Origin: a bacterium
Lineage (GTDB): Bacteria > Pseudomonadota > Alphaproteobacteria > Acetobacterales > Acetobacteraceae
Direction of reading: 5' to 3'
Length of the DNA: 64,000 nt
Assembly: GCA_026224825.1 (NCBI GenBank)
Contig: JAMFRO010000056.1
Span: 43,285 to 107,284 of the forward strand
The notes under the pieces are model-generated. The model did no database searches. It was given only the letters and a program-made list of their open reading frames with translations, and was not told the origin of the DNA. Positions 35,572 to 45,017 of this stretch are shown here, piece by piece. The first letter of the stretch is position 1. Each line of letters opens with the position of its first letter. A program made the translations under genes and the position numbers.

Positions 35572-36267
35572 ATGTCCAGTCTTTCTAAGGTAGCGCGCAT
35601 TCTGTCGGGCATTTCCGTCCTGGCGCTTTGCGCTTGCGCGGCAACGCAGCAAGCCCCGCTGGCTCAGGTTCAGGCGGCCCCGATAACGGGCTTGCTCACG
35701 GACACGGATCAGCTGACCCCAGGCGGGCCTGGGCAGGCGTCTCTTCGTTATATCAATCCCTCGGTTGACTGGAAATCCTATACGAAGATCATCATTGAGC
35801 CCGTTACGTTTTGGGGCGGCTCATCGACGGATGCCAGCACTGCCACGCAGCAGATGCTGTGCGATTATCTGTATAATGCTCTGAACGAGAAGCTGGCGGC
35901 AAATCTGCAGATTGTGACGGAACCCGGGCCGAACACGTTGGTGCTGAGAGTCGCCCTGACCAACGTAACGGCTTCGACGCCGGGTCTGCGCACCATTTCC
36001 GTCGTCGTGCCGCAGGCGCGCCTGCTTACGGCTCTGGGGAATGTTGTAACGGGGAACCAGGCGTTTGCCGGTTCGGCCCAGGGCGAAGGCGAGCTGACGG
36101 ATTCCGTGACGGGCGAGCGGCTTGCTGCATTTGTCGACAAGACACAGGCTGCCGCGAGCATTACAAATGCCGGCTCCTGGCAGTGGGGCGATGTGAAGAC
36201 GGTCATGGATTCCTGGGTGACGCTGATGCAGACACGGCTCACCCAACTGCAGGGTTCATCCTCGTAG
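35572..36267 (+). CDS. DUF3313-type outer-membrane lipoprotein
   Basis: The start is set at ATG 35572 (231 residues), which begins a lipoprotein signal ending in ALCAC; the open frame reaches 59 codons further up without coding character. Blocks YINPSVDWKSYTKIIIEPVTFW, LVLRVALTNVTAS and GEGELTDSVTGERLAAFVD are typical of DUF3313 lipoproteins. The function is unknown. An inverted repeat lies 32 bases upstream and a GC hairpin follows the stop. Confidence 0.8.
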   Translation: MSSLSKVARILSGISVLALCACAATQQAPLAQVQAAPITGLLTDTDQLTPGGPGQASLRYINPSVDWKSYTKIIIEPVTFWGGSSTDASTATQQMLCDYLYNALNEKLAANLQIVTEPGPNTLVLRVALTNVTASTPGLRTISVVVPQARLLTALGNVVTGNQAFAGSAQGEGELTDSVTGERLAAFVDKTQAAASITNAGSWQWGDVKTVMDSWVTLMQTRLTQLQGSSS

Positions 36268-36285
36268 TACAACAGGTTTCTTCTT

Positions 36286-36365
36286 CCGGCGCTGGCGATC
36301 AGCGCCGGGCTGAATGACGTAGGTAGAGTGTTCATAAACCGGGAGCGAAACCGGCGAACACTCTA
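36286..36365 (+). terminator. Two stem-loops between lipoprotein and DUF4239 genes
   Basis: An 8-bp hairpin (CCGGCGCT 36286-36293 with AGCGCCGG 36301-36308) is followed by a second one (TAGAGTGTTC 36324-36333 with GAACACTCTA 36356-36365). Neither has a T tract. They may attenuate read-through or act as an operator. Confidence 0.45.
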
Positions 36366-36385
36366 TCGGCGTTTGGGGTAGATCC

Positions 36386-37147
36386 ATGAGCTCTTTTGCA
36401 ATTGCAGTGCTGGTATTTGGGGCGGTTTATGGCGCTGCACTGTCCGGGATGGTGATACACTCGTATCTGCCAAATGAGCACCGGGATGCGGATACGAAAG
36501 CCCTCGTACAATTGGTGATGGGCTTGATCGCGACGATGGCAGCGCTACTTTTGAGCCTGCTGATAGCTTCCGCGCATACGTTCAACGAGACCCAGCAGAG
36601 TGAAGTGCAGCAGCTTAGCGTAAACATACTGCTGCTGGATGACATACTCGAGCGTTATGGCCATGAGACCGATACCATACGCGGCTTGCTGAAGCGCGAT
36701 GTGGCCGCGGTTATGCAGGATGTCTCGCCGGTTGAAGGCGTTGGATCGGAGGCACTCGCACCTACAACCTATGCCGCGAATACCGGGGGCATGCTCGAAC
36801 AGGTTCAGGCATTGACGCCGGCGACGCCGGCGCAGGTTGATGACAAGAACACGGCGCTGAGCCTGATGACGGATATTGCCGAAGGCCGGCTGCTGATCCA
36901 CGAGCAATCGATGAGTGAGGTGCCTAAGACGCTTCTCATTGTGCTGGTGGCCTGGCTTGCCACATTGTTTTTCAGCTTTGGTGTGTTTGCGCGGGGTAAT
37001 GCAACAATTATCGTAACATTGTTCTGTGGCGCGCTCTCGGTTGCCGCTGCGGTATTTCTGATCTTGGATATGAGCCAGCCCTATAGCGGATTAACCAGAG
37101 TATCCGTGGCACCGCTGCAGGGCGCATTGATGCAGATCGATCGATAA
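36386..37147 (+). CDS. Bestrophin-like DUF4239 membrane protein
   Basis: A 253-residue protein with two N-terminal membrane helices (about 5-27 and 42-65), a soluble helical part (70-175), and two C-terminal helices (about 180-200 and 208-228). The arrangement, with QLVMGLIATMAALLLSLLIASA and LLIVLVAWLATLFFSFGVFA, matches the DUF4239 group, described as bestrophin-like. Channel activity is not shown. The neighbours are envelope lipoproteins. Confidence 0.75.
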   Translation: MSSFAIAVLVFGAVYGAALSGMVIHSYLPNEHRDADTKALVQLVMGLIATMAALLLSLLIASAHTFNETQQSEVQQLSVNILLLDDILERYGHETDTIRGLLKRDVAAVMQDVSPVEGVGSEALAPTTYAANTGGMLEQVQALTPATPAQVDDKNTALSLMTDIAEGRLLIHEQSMSEVPKTLLIVLVAWLATLFFSFGVFARGNATIIVTLFCGALSVAAAVFLILDMSQPYSGLTRVSVAPLQGALMQIDR

Positions 37148-37242
37148 GCCCTGGGGCTTGCCATATCATATCCGGGAACCTTAAAACAGTATCCAGTTGA
37201 GCGCATTTTGGCGGCGTTTCGTGTCTCTGGAAAGTGATGCCC

Positions 37243-39132
37243 ATGGATAGATTATTTTCTCGGCTACACCATTCGCTTGCGCTACCGGTGTTTTTTGGGC
37301 TTCTGCTTTGTGGATGCTCCGCGCCCCTTACGATCAGCCCTCTCAATTTGACTCAAAGCTACGCACAACTGGACGGCGGTGCGCTGACCGGAGGGCCCGT
37401 AAGCAACGTTACGCAGATTGCGCTGCGGCGATACGACCTGTCAGACGAGTGGCGGGCCTCCCCCGCGGCGGCGATTGCGGCGTTGCATGTACGTGTTGTG
37501 GGGCAGCAGAAAAATTGGGAGGATTATTTCGCACTTGCCGAACTCAGTTACCTCGAGGGCAAGACGGCACACACGCGGGAAGATTTTCTGGCAGCAGCGT
37601 TGTATGCTTATGCGTTTCTGGATCCAGGTGGCACGCAAGACGTGCCCAGCCCCTATGACGGGCGGTTTTCGCAGGCTGTAAGTATATATAACCTGTCCCT
37701 GCTTGCTGCCTTCCCGCAAAACAAGGATGGGCTGGTACAATTCTCCTCCGGCAGGCTGGCGGTGCCGTTTGGCGGAGTCGATCTGGTCCTGGATGACAAA
37801 CAACTGGACTGGCACGGTTATCGGATGGTGGGCTTCGTGCCGACGTCAAATCTCGCCGTGAATGGGTTGCAGAATATATATCGTAATCCTGGCCTGGGAG
37901 AGCCCCTGGCGGCGGCGTTGCAGATGCCGAATACGTCAGATGCTTATCTGGTGGTCTCGCCGCAGTTACGGGTTCCGGCAAATCTTTTGCTGGTGTTGGA
38001 TGACCCGCGGCAGCAACTCGCACAGTCTTCTCTGCACGGCAGGCTTGAGATTCATACCTTGGACGCCCAGCCGGCGGTGCAGATCGGACAACAATCCGTG
38101 CCGCTTGAATACAACCAAACCACAGCGCATGCATTGGGGCTTGTCGAGCGTGCATCATGGTCGGATGAATTAAGTGGGTTTTTGAATGGCGCTGCTTCCG
38201 ATAACACCAAACCGCATCTCGTGGCACTTGAGCCGCATCAATATGGTCATATGCCGGTTATTCTTGTCCACGGCACGGCTTCCAGCCCGTTCCGCTGGGC
38301 GAATATGGTCAATGACCTCATGGAAGATCCGGAAATAAGTCAGCATTTTGAGTTCTGGTTCTTCTCCTATGCTTCGGGCAATCCTATACCTTATTCCGCG
38401 CTGCAGCTGCGCAATGCGATAAATGGCGCCGTGGCCCAGCTTGGCGGCACGCAAGCGGATCCGGCACTCGGAAAAATGACATTGATCGGGCATAGCCAGG
38501 GCGGACTTCTGGTCAAAATGCTGGTGATCGATCCAGGCGATCAGCTGTGGAATGGCCTCAGTGCAAAGCCGCTTGCTGACTTGGCTCTAACCCCCAAAAC
38601 AAGGAATCTCCTGAAAGCGGCTTTGTTCCCCAAGCCTGTGCCCGAAGTGGAACGGGTTGTTTTTATAGCAACGCCGCAGCGGGGCAGCTACCTCGCCGGG
38701 TTTTCTTTAAGTCAATTTATCGGCCGGCTGGTTAAATTGCCGGCATCCATTCTCGATGCCAGCTTTGAAATCGTCAATGGAAATACGCCGGATACTCTTT
38801 TTGGGCGGAGCAAATTGGACCTCGGCAGCATTAATGCCATGTCGCCCAGCAGTCCGTTTATCCGAACATTATCCGAGATACCCATCGTGCCTTGCGTGCA
38901 TGTGCATTCGATTATTCCCGTGCAGAATACGGGGAAGATTGGCGGCGGTGGGGATGGGGTTGTCCAATATAGCAGCGCGCATATCGCCGGCGTTGACTCT
39001 GAGCTGATTGTTCGTTCAGGCCATTCGACGCAGTCGAATCCTGATACGATTGCCGAAGTGCAGAGAATTTTGCTGTTGCAGCTCGCACAGTCGGGTACCG
39101 GCGCGCCACTTTGTGGTGCGAGAACGCCATGA
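37243..39132 (+). CDS. Large lipoprotein with alpha/beta-hydrolase (lipase-like) domain
   Basis: The start is set at ATG 37243 with GGAAAG 8 bases upstream; ATG 37237 is possible. The signal ends with the lipobox LCGC. The N-terminal ~320 residues are of unknown fold. The C-terminal hydrolase domain has the oxyanion region VILVHGTASSPFRW (about 345), the nucleophile elbow LIGHSQGG (about 425) and a later catalytic His in VRSGHS near the end. Such proteins are surface- or periplasm-facing esterases; the substrate is unknown. A strong hairpin follows the stop. Confidence 0.82.
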   Translation: MDRLFSRLHHSLALPVFFGLLLCGCSAPLTISPLNLTQSYAQLDGGALTGGPVSNVTQIALRRYDLSDEWRASPAAAIAALHVRVVGQQKNWEDYFALAELSYLEGKTAHTREDFLAAALYAYAFLDPGGTQDVPSPYDGRFSQAVSIYNLSLLAAFPQNKDGLVQFSSGRLAVPFGGVDLVLDDKQLDWHGYRMVGFVPTSNLAVNGLQNIYRNPGLGEPLAAALQMPNTSDAYLVVSPQLRVPANLLLVLDDPRQQLAQSSLHGRLEIHTLDAQPAVQIGQQSVPLEYNQTTAHALGLVERASWSDELSGFLNGAASDNTKPHLVALEPHQYGHMPVILVHGTASSPFRWANMVNDLMEDPEISQHFEFWFFSYASGNPIPYSALQLRNAINGAVAQLGGTQADPALGKMTLIGHSQGGLLVKMLVIDPGDQLWNGLSAKPLADLALTPKTRNLLKAALFPKPVPEVERVVFIATPQRGSYLAGFSLSQFIGRLVKLPASILDASFEIVNGNTPDTLFGRSKLDLGSINAMSPSSPFIRTLSEIPIVPCVHVHSIIPVQNTGKIGGGGDGVVQYSSAHIAGVDSELIVRSGHSTQSNPDTIAEVQRILLLQLAQSGTGAPLCGARTP

Positions 39133-39166
39133 GCAAGCGGGGCGGCCGGCGGCGACCCCGCTTGCT
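39132..39166. terminator. Hairpin between convergent genes
   Basis: An 11-bp stem (AGCAAGCGGGG 39132-39142 with CCCCGCTTGCT 39156-39166) lies between the lipase-like gene and the convergent DUF3300 gene. It could serve both strands; T tracts are weak. Confidence 0.55.
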
Positions 39167-39176
39167 TATGCGCGGG

Positions 39177-40484
39177 TTAGTTGGAACGGGCGCGAGGTGA
39201 GGGGGCCGCATTCCCTGGCTGGGTGGCGCGGGGCGGCGCTGAAGCACCTCTTGCAGCGCCCTGCGCAGCACCGCCACCCGGCCGCTTGGGCTGGGCTGGG
39301 GCGGCGGGGCGGGATGCGCCGCCTGGCGCCCCAGCCGGCGGCCGGTTGCCTGGCTGGCCGGAAGGTTTGCCTGGCTGTCCGGCGGGCGGCCTGCTGGGTT
39401 GTGCTGGTCTGGTGTTCTGGCCCGCTGGCGGTTTGCTGGGTTGGGCAGGCCTGGGGACGCCCGGCGGTTTTGCCGCGGGCGGGTTGGGGCGCACCGGCCT
39501 GGGTGCTTGTACCGCGGGCGGACGGGCTTGGGGCGGTTTGCCCGCGGCGGGGGGGCGGTAGCCGGGCGCGCCGACTGGCCCCGATGGCGGGCGGTAGCCG
39601 CCGCCTGGTGCCTTTGCCGGCGGCCGCGGCTGCCAATTGGAATTGTTCAGCGGCGGCCGGTTGACGTTGATGTTGTTGTAATGATTGACGTTAACATAGA
39701 CGTTTTTATGGCCCCAGTTTGGCGAGGCCCAGCCCCACAGCCCGGCGCTGATGGCAACACCGGTGCCAAACGCCAGCCCGGCAACCAGCGCGCTGCTGGG
39801 ATAATAAGCGGGCGGTGGCGGCAGATAAACCGGCGGGTAGGCCGGATAGCGCCACACGCCATACACGACAACGGGATTATACACCGGCACATAGACAATG
39901 CTCGGCTGGGCCGGGGCGATGATGATGACGGAGCCCTGGGTGGTGACAACCTGCTGCGTGGTGGTTTTCAGCTGGCCGGCAATTTGCGCCTGCAGGCGCA
40001 GCCGCTGGATGGAATCCATCACATCGCCTTGCTGTTCCCCCATCGCGTAACCGAGCTGTTGCAGCCATTCGGGTTGGTCATTCATCATGGTCAGAACCTG
40101 TGGAAACGGCACAAGCGATTTGACCGAAGGATCCCAGCTCTGCGTGGCCAGCGCCGTTTCCAGCGCCTGGCCCGTAAGGTCCTTATTCGCCGGCGCCTGC
40201 ACCCAGCGCGCTGCCGCGATGACATTATCCGGGTAGGATGACGCCATCAGCACCTGGGTCAGGAGCTGGTCCGGATAGAGCGCGATGGGGGCGAGCAAAG
40301 CATCGAGCTGCCCGGCGGAATAGGCGTCTGTGCTCACGCTGGGCGGGGAGGATTGTGCGAAAACGGGCGCGGGCATGCTGGTGACGAGAAGCGAGGCGCA
40401 GAGCAGATGGCGCGCCGCGAGAGATAGAAATGAGCGCGAGTGATATGATCGCGGGGTGAGATTTTTTTTACTACTAGACGTCAT
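39177..40484 (-). CDS. DUF3300 exported protein with long Pro-rich tail
   Basis: The start is set at ATG 40484, which has AGGA 8 bases upstream; a TTG ten codons earlier overlaps pqiC. A signal peptide is followed by the DUF3300 domain (about 45-190). AGQLDALLAPIALYPDQLLTQVLMAS is the family hallmark, and IVYVPVYNPVVVYG ends the domain. Residues 260-435 are a proline/alanine/glycine-rich low-complexity tail (repeats of RPPAG, KPPA). The function is unknown. Here it closes the pqi operon, suggesting an envelope role. Confidence 0.85.
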   Translation of the reverse strand: MTSSSKKNLTPRSYHSRSFLSLAARHLLCASLLVTSMPAPVFAQSSPPSVSTDAYSAGQLDALLAPIALYPDQLLTQVLMASSYPDNVIAAARWVQAPANKDLTGQALETALATQSWDPSVKSLVPFPQVLTMMNDQPEWLQQLGYAMGEQQGDVMDSIQRLRLQAQIAGQLKTTTQQVVTTQGSVIIIAPAQPSIVYVPVYNPVVVYGVWRYPAYPPVYLPPPPAYYPSSALVAGLAFGTGVAISAGLWGWASPNWGHKNVYVNVNHYNNINVNRPPLNNSNWQPRPPAKAPGGGYRPPSGPVGAPGYRPPAAGKPPQARPPAVQAPRPVRPNPPAAKPPGVPRPAQPSKPPAGQNTRPAQPSRPPAGQPGKPSGQPGNRPPAGAPGGASRPAAPAQPKRPGGGAAQGAARGASAPPRATQPGNAAPSPRARSN

Positions 40485-40510
40485 TTGCTGAGTCCTTGGT
40501 TTATCGCCGG

Positions 40511-41143
40511 TCAATTATCGTTTGCTTGGTCGTTGGAGGCTGAAGCCGTGTGATTGTTCCATTGTTCAACGGCGAGCGGGGCCAGCTGGTCGATGATCCC
40601 GGCCCAGAGTGTGCTCATGGCGGCGACAAGACTCGCAACATCCGGGCCGGCCGGGGTTGCGGTGTTGGTAAAAGTCTGGACGAGCCATGGCCGGAAGCTG
40701 CGCCCCGATTTTATGGCGATCTGCACGATCAGGATCACCTGCCCGCTGCTGTCGGGGTCAAACCGGAGCACATTGGTCTCGATCAATATATCCGCGGGTG
40801 AGGCGATGGCGCCGCTGTTGCTGACGACCGAGGCCGCGGGCAGGCGTTGTGCCAGCTCCTGCACCGTAACGTCCTGCAGCATGCTGCCGAGTGGCTCGGC
40901 CCAGACGTCGTCGGCATAGGTGCTGAACTCATAATCAGCTCCGGCTTTGGCAATGCCCTCCTGGCCAAGATAGCCGGGGATGCTGACACTGCGCATGCCG
41001 ATCTTCATCACGGGGCTGTTGCTGACGGCACCCGGAATGACGGCGAGGCGGTAATAGTGCGTGGGGGCGGAGGCGCAGCCCGCCAATAAAGCTGGCGCGA
41101 AGGCCGCGGCGATGCATAACATTGTTCTGCGGTTGAGCTTCAT
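40511..41143 (-). CDS. pqiC: Pqi-system lipoprotein PqiC
   Basis: A 210-residue lipoprotein (lipobox LAGC) of the ABC-transport auxiliary (DUF330) family. THYYRLAVIPG and IGMRSVSIPGYLGQEGIAK match PqiC. PqiC sits at the outer membrane and receives the PqiB needle in the Pqi lipid-transport bridge. It overlaps pqiB by 4 bases. Confidence 0.9.
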   Translation of the reverse strand: MKLNRRTMLCIAAAFAPALLAGCASAPTHYYRLAVIPGAVSNSPVMKIGMRSVSIPGYLGQEGIAKAGADYEFSTYADDVWAEPLGSMLQDVTVQELAQRLPAASVVSNSGAIASPADILIETNVLRFDPDSSGQVILIVQIAIKSGRSFRPWLVQTFTNTATPAGPDVASLVAAMSTLWAGIIDQLAPLAVEQWNNHTASASNDQANDN

Positions 41144-42717
41144 TGCGGGCTCCTGCCGCGGATCAAGGCGGAGGGATTGCGGTTGAGATAGCTCGTGAGC
41201 AGGTCAACCGATCTCAGAGTGTCGTTCGCCTGTGACATGAGCTGCTCCAAATTTTGCTGGAAGTCTGAATCACCGCCGTAACTATGGCTTAGCGTCGTCA
41301 GCGTTGTATTGGCGGTCGCCAAGGTCTGGGTGAGTGCCGCGAGGGTTTTATTGATCTGCGCAGTGCTGATGGTGTGATTCGTCGTGACCAGCAGCGTATT
41401 CAGATTATCGCCAATTTCACCGAATGGCATTTTCGCGAGGTTGCTCGAAATCGTTCCTAGCGAAGCGACGATATTACCGAAAGCGCCGGCCTGGCTGGGC
41501 AGAACAAAGGCATCGCCCTCGCGGGTAACCTGAGCCGGCGCAACATTTGGTACGATGGCCAGAGAAATGATCTGCTCGCCGGTTACGTAATTGGCGGTGT
41601 CGATCTCGGTACGCAGACCCTTGTTGACCATTTTCTGCAAAACATCCCCGAGCATGACCGAAGGGACGAGCTGGTCCCGGAAAATACGCTCGGGCTGGAG
41701 GTCCATGGCGACGCGAACCTTTACGCTGCTCAGGACGGGATCGAATATTAGTTTTACATCCGTGACCTGACCGACCTGAATCCCAAGGACTTCAACGGGG
41801 GCGCCGGGTGTCAGACCATCGACGGAGGATTGAAAATAGGTGACCAAAGGTATTTTCCGGTGGTAGCCGACGGAATCGGCAACATCCTGGGAGGCGTAGA
41901 GAGGGAATGTCGAATTATCGGGGCTGGGCGGGCTGTTGATGGCTTCGGGGGGGAGGTCGAATGTGACGCCGCCGGAAATGGCTGCCTGCAGGGATTGCAC
42001 CTCGATATGAAATTTGCCATTTTTTAGCCCGGCCGAGATGCCAGAGGAATTCCAGAAATGGCTCTGCAGACGAACCAACTGGTCGTAAGGCGCGCGCACA
42101 AAAATGTTGATCGTGACGGGGCCGACGCCGTTGCCGATGCTGTAGCCTAGGACTTCGCCGACATCGACATCACGGTAGGACACTGGAGAGCCGCTGCCGA
42201 GCGAGCCGATGTTGTCGGCTTTCAGCACAAATGTGCTGCCGGGCTCGTCGGAGCGTACACCGGGCGGTTCCTCAAGTCCGACAAATTTATCCTGAGACGC
42301 GCCGCCGGACAGGCCCGGATCCACCGCGATATAGGAGCCGGAGACCAAAGTGCCGAGGCCTGAGATGCCGCTGGCGGAAAAATTCGGACGAATAACCCAG
42401 AAGCGGGCGCTGCTGGTCATGAAAGGCGCGCCGACACTCGTCATCCGCACTTTGACGATAATGTTCCTATGGTCCTTGCTGAGGGCCAGGCTTTCGACTG
42501 TGCCCAGGGGCAGGGATTTGTATTCGAGCTCCGTCTGGCCGGCACTCAGCCCGTCAGCCGTGCTGAAAGTGAGTGTGAGCAGGGGGCCGCGTTCCGTGAT
42601 CGTGCGATAACCCAGATAGGCGGCGATCAAAGCCGCCACAATCGGAATGATCCAGACGATGGAAAAACGCGGACGGCGCACGTGCCCGGCGGGAATCTCA
42701 TCATCAAGATCGGTCAT
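41140..42717 (-). CDS. pqiB: MCE-domain periplasm-spanning protein PqiB
   Basis: The start is at ATG 42717, which overlaps the pqiA stop as ATGA (525 residues). One N-terminal membrane helix (about 20-40, FSIVWIIPIVAALIAAYLGY) is followed by three MCE domains (starting near 45, 160 and 290). The segments GPLLTLTFSTADGLSAGQTELEYKS, GSGSPVSYRDVDVGEVLG and LTPGAPVEVLGIQVGQVTDV are one of each. A C-terminal helical needle follows. It forms the tunnel between inner and outer membrane for lipid movement. Confidence 0.93.
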   Translation of the reverse strand: MTDLDDEIPAGHVRRPRFSIVWIIPIVAALIAAYLGYRTITERGPLLTLTFSTADGLSAGQTELEYKSLPLGTVESLALSKDHRNIIVKVRMTSVGAPFMTSSARFWVIRPNFSASGISGLGTLVSGSYIAVDPGLSGGASQDKFVGLEEPPGVRSDEPGSTFVLKADNIGSLGSGSPVSYRDVDVGEVLGYSIGNGVGPVTINIFVRAPYDQLVRLQSHFWNSSGISAGLKNGKFHIEVQSLQAAISGGVTFDLPPEAINSPPSPDNSTFPLYASQDVADSVGYHRKIPLVTYFQSSVDGLTPGAPVEVLGIQVGQVTDVKLIFDPVLSSVKVRVAMDLQPERIFRDQLVPSVMLGDVLQKMVNKGLRTEIDTANYVTGEQIISLAIVPNVAPAQVTREGDAFVLPSQAGAFGNIVASLGTISSNLAKMPFGEIGDNLNTLLVTTNHTISTAQINKTLAALTQTLATANTTLTTLSHSYGGDSDFQQNLEQLMSQANDTLRSVDLLTSYLNRNPSALIRGRSPQ

Positions 42718-44051
42718 GTTGATTCCAGACTGGGTTTTACATTTGTATTTCTGCTGTGTTGCACGGCGGTATCTGGCCGGTCCCACATCAACCGTGGATC
42801 AAAACAATCGACCGCGAACATGGTTAAAACCACGACGGCGGCAAAGCAAGGTGCGCCAGGGGCCGCATGAATATTTGTGAGCTGCCCAAACCGCACGAGT
42901 GCCACCAGGATCGAGATCATGAACACGTCGATCATTGACCAACGGCCGACAAATTTAATGACCCGATAGGCCCGAGTGCGCCCAAGAAGGTGCTTGAATT
43001 TTTGAGCATGTGTCTCCCAGAGCATATAGGCCAGCATCAGCAGTTTCATCAGGGGAATGGTGATGCTGGCAAAAAACACCAATAGTGCCAAAGGCCAGAG
43101 ACCGGCATCGATTAGTTCCACGATACCGCCCATGATTGTATAGGGCTCAGCCGAGCCAAATGTGGTGATGAGCATCACCGGGAAGACATTGGCGGGAATG
43201 TAGAGAACCGCGGCGGCAATGAGCAAAGCGGTACTGCGGCCAATACTGCCGGCTTTACGGCTGTGCAAAGTCGTGCCGCAACGTGTGCAGAACATGCCGG
43301 GGCGGGCGAGGTTTACGAGATCGCAACAATGGCAGCCTATGAAATGGGGCGGCCGGGCTGCTGCCGGGGGCGGGGCGAGGGCGCGTCTGGCCGGTGTCTT
43401 TTCGGCCTTATCCAACGCCTGCCAGACGCTCTCCATATCGAGTGCAGCATCCGCGGCGGCCATCGCGATCATCACGCCGACCAAGGAGAACAAAGCGGTA
43501 TCCAGATGTACCGAGGCCATGGTGGCGAGCCTCGTATAGGCAACCATGAAGCCGAGCAGATAGACATCGATCATCGCCCAGGGCCGGATGGGCTCATACC
43601 AGCGGAAAATTGCCTTCATGAAGCTTGCGGGCAGGGATTTGGTTTCAATGCCGATCAATGTGACGAGCAGAAGGGCGATTTTGACGCCGGGGAATATGAC
43701 CGTTACTGCAAGGACAAGAAACCCTACGAACTGAAAACCGCTGCCCAGGAGTTGATCCGGCCCAGTTTCGATTTTAGCGAGCTGGAATCGGCCATGCGCG
43801 GAAATTTCCAGGAATGGTGCGACGATGGAGAAGCAGTAGAACAAAGCCGCGGCCAGGCTGCAGGCGATGACATATTTGAAAGGATGCTCCTGCTTGCGCC
43901 ACAAAGTGTGAGCGCATTGCGGGCAATCCACCACCAACCCTGCCGCCATGGCGGGCATTTTACAGATGATACCGCATTGCGGACATTCCCGCAGGTTTTT
44001 TATGCTGCGGCGCTCAGCGGGGGCCGCTGCCGAATCCGCTGCCGCAGGCAC
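42714..44051 (-). CDS. pqiA: Paraquat-inducible inner-membrane protein PqiA
   Basis: A 445-residue protein with two PqiA domains. Each is preceded by a zinc-ribbon-like Cys motif (CPQCGIIC..CPQC near 23-46 and CHCC..CTRC near 248-268) and has four membrane segments. PqiA is the inner-membrane partner of the PqiB MCE bridge. It starts one base before the SYLF gene's stop region, giving a tightly packed operon. Confidence 0.93.
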   Translation of the reverse strand: MPAAADSAAAPAERRSIKNLRECPQCGIICKMPAMAAGLVVDCPQCAHTLWRKQEHPFKYVIACSLAAALFYCFSIVAPFLEISAHGRFQLAKIETGPDQLLGSGFQFVGFLVLAVTVIFPGVKIALLLVTLIGIETKSLPASFMKAIFRWYEPIRPWAMIDVYLLGFMVAYTRLATMASVHLDTALFSLVGVMIAMAAADAALDMESVWQALDKAEKTPARRALAPPPAAARPPHFIGCHCCDLVNLARPGMFCTRCGTTLHSRKAGSIGRSTALLIAAAVLYIPANVFPVMLITTFGSAEPYTIMGGIVELIDAGLWPLALLVFFASITIPLMKLLMLAYMLWETHAQKFKHLLGRTRAYRVIKFVGRWSMIDVFMISILVALVRFGQLTNIHAAPGAPCFAAVVVLTMFAVDCFDPRLMWDRPDTAVQHSRNTNVKPSLEST

Positions 44052-44052
44052 G

Positions 44053-44613
44053 TTATGGACCCGGATTGATATGCGTTATTTTCGAGCCTTCGAGACCAAT
44101 CCCCGCCATCAACCCGCGTTGGCCGAAGGGGATCGCATAGACATCCTGCGTGAGCGTGCTGGTTGTCACGCTGGCGGCCGCGCCCTTGTTCAGCACAACG
44201 ACGCTAGGCCCCGCACCGATCGCCCAGCCGGAACTGGCGCTGAGGTAGTCGACCGCTTTGTCAGTCATGAAAAACAACGCATAGCTGAAGGATTGGATGC
44301 CGGCTTGAAGCCCATAGGAAGCGGCGCTGATATTATAGAATGCTGTTGCTACGCCGTTTTCAAAGAATGCGCCGTCGCCCGACTGCGCACCAACGAGGAA
44401 GCCGGCTTTTAGGATGCTCGGAAAGACGAGTATGGCTTTTGCCTTGTCCCCTAGGGCCACCGCCTTCGGCTGTAATGCATACAGGCTGTTCAAGGCGGCG
44501 TCCGACTTTTGGATGAGGTCCGAGGCTGACGCCGCGCGTGCCGGTCTGCTGGCAAACAGGCTGAGGCTGCCAATCGATAATGTTCCGAGAGCGGCTTTGC
44601 GGCGTGTGATCAT
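44053..44613 (-). CDS. SYLF (Ysc84-type) lipid-binding exported protein
   Basis: A 186-residue protein with a twin-Arg-containing signal (ITRRKAALGTLSIGSLSLFASRPARAA). The SYLF domain shows AKAILVFPSILKAGFLVGAQSGDGAFF, SYGLQAGIQSFSYALFFM and GWAIGAGPSVVVLNKGAAA. The family binds phospholipids. It is the first gene of the pqi operon here, which suggests a functional link to lipid trafficking. It lies 1 base from pqiA. Confidence 0.85.
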   Translation of the reverse strand: MITRRKAALGTLSIGSLSLFASRPARAASASDLIQKSDAALNSLYALQPKAVALGDKAKAILVFPSILKAGFLVGAQSGDGAFFENGVATAFYNISAASYGLQAGIQSFSYALFFMTDKAVDYLSASSGWAIGAGPSVVVLNKGAAASVTTSTLTQDVYAIPFGQRGLMAGIGLEGSKITHINPGP

Positions 44614-45017
44614 GATGGCACCTCCAGAAAACGGCTTTAAGAATTACCTGCTCCGCGCATGGGAGTATTGACCATAAGTCCTGATAGTTTGACCTTTGAG
44701 ACTGCACAGATGAATTCACCGCCGGGCGTGGGGCGTATTGCCTAAAGCCGGACACTGAGACCAGCAGCCGGCCATCCAGCCATGGCTGGATGGCCGGCAA
44801 TCCTTTTTCAATGCGAAAAGCTTACCGTAAGTGAATGGTGTTTTTGCGAGGCAGAACAAGACGCAATGTGGTCTTATTAATTTGTATGACATTTTTTCTT
44901 GATGCTTGCATTGACCAAGAAACAAATTAACTTGACATTTTGTAACATATTGTACCTAAGTATAAATGCTAATTAACGAATATAACGGTTATGTGATAGC
45001 AAACGCGGAGAAAACAC
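44614..45017. other. Divergent regulatory gap, with TTGACA-type elements
   Basis: A 400-base gap between the SYLF gene and the araC-type gene. It holds the 32-bp palindrome listed separately and, in its AT-rich right half, TTGACC (44911) and TTGACA (44932) boxes followed by AT-rich sequence that may drive the regulator. No gene is supported. Confidence 0.4.
44767..44798. terminator. 32-bp perfect palindrome with CATG centre
   Basis: GCCGGCCATCCAGC (44767-44780), CATG, then the exact complement (44785-44798), followed by AATCCTTTTT. It could terminate rightward transcription or be a binding site. Like the palindrome at 33.5 kb it has a CATG centre, but the arms differ. Confidence 0.55.

Noticed and set aside
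44716..44925. A 69-codon frame across the 32-bp palindrome.
   Set aside because: The palindrome and AT-rich promoter region explain the interval better than a gene.
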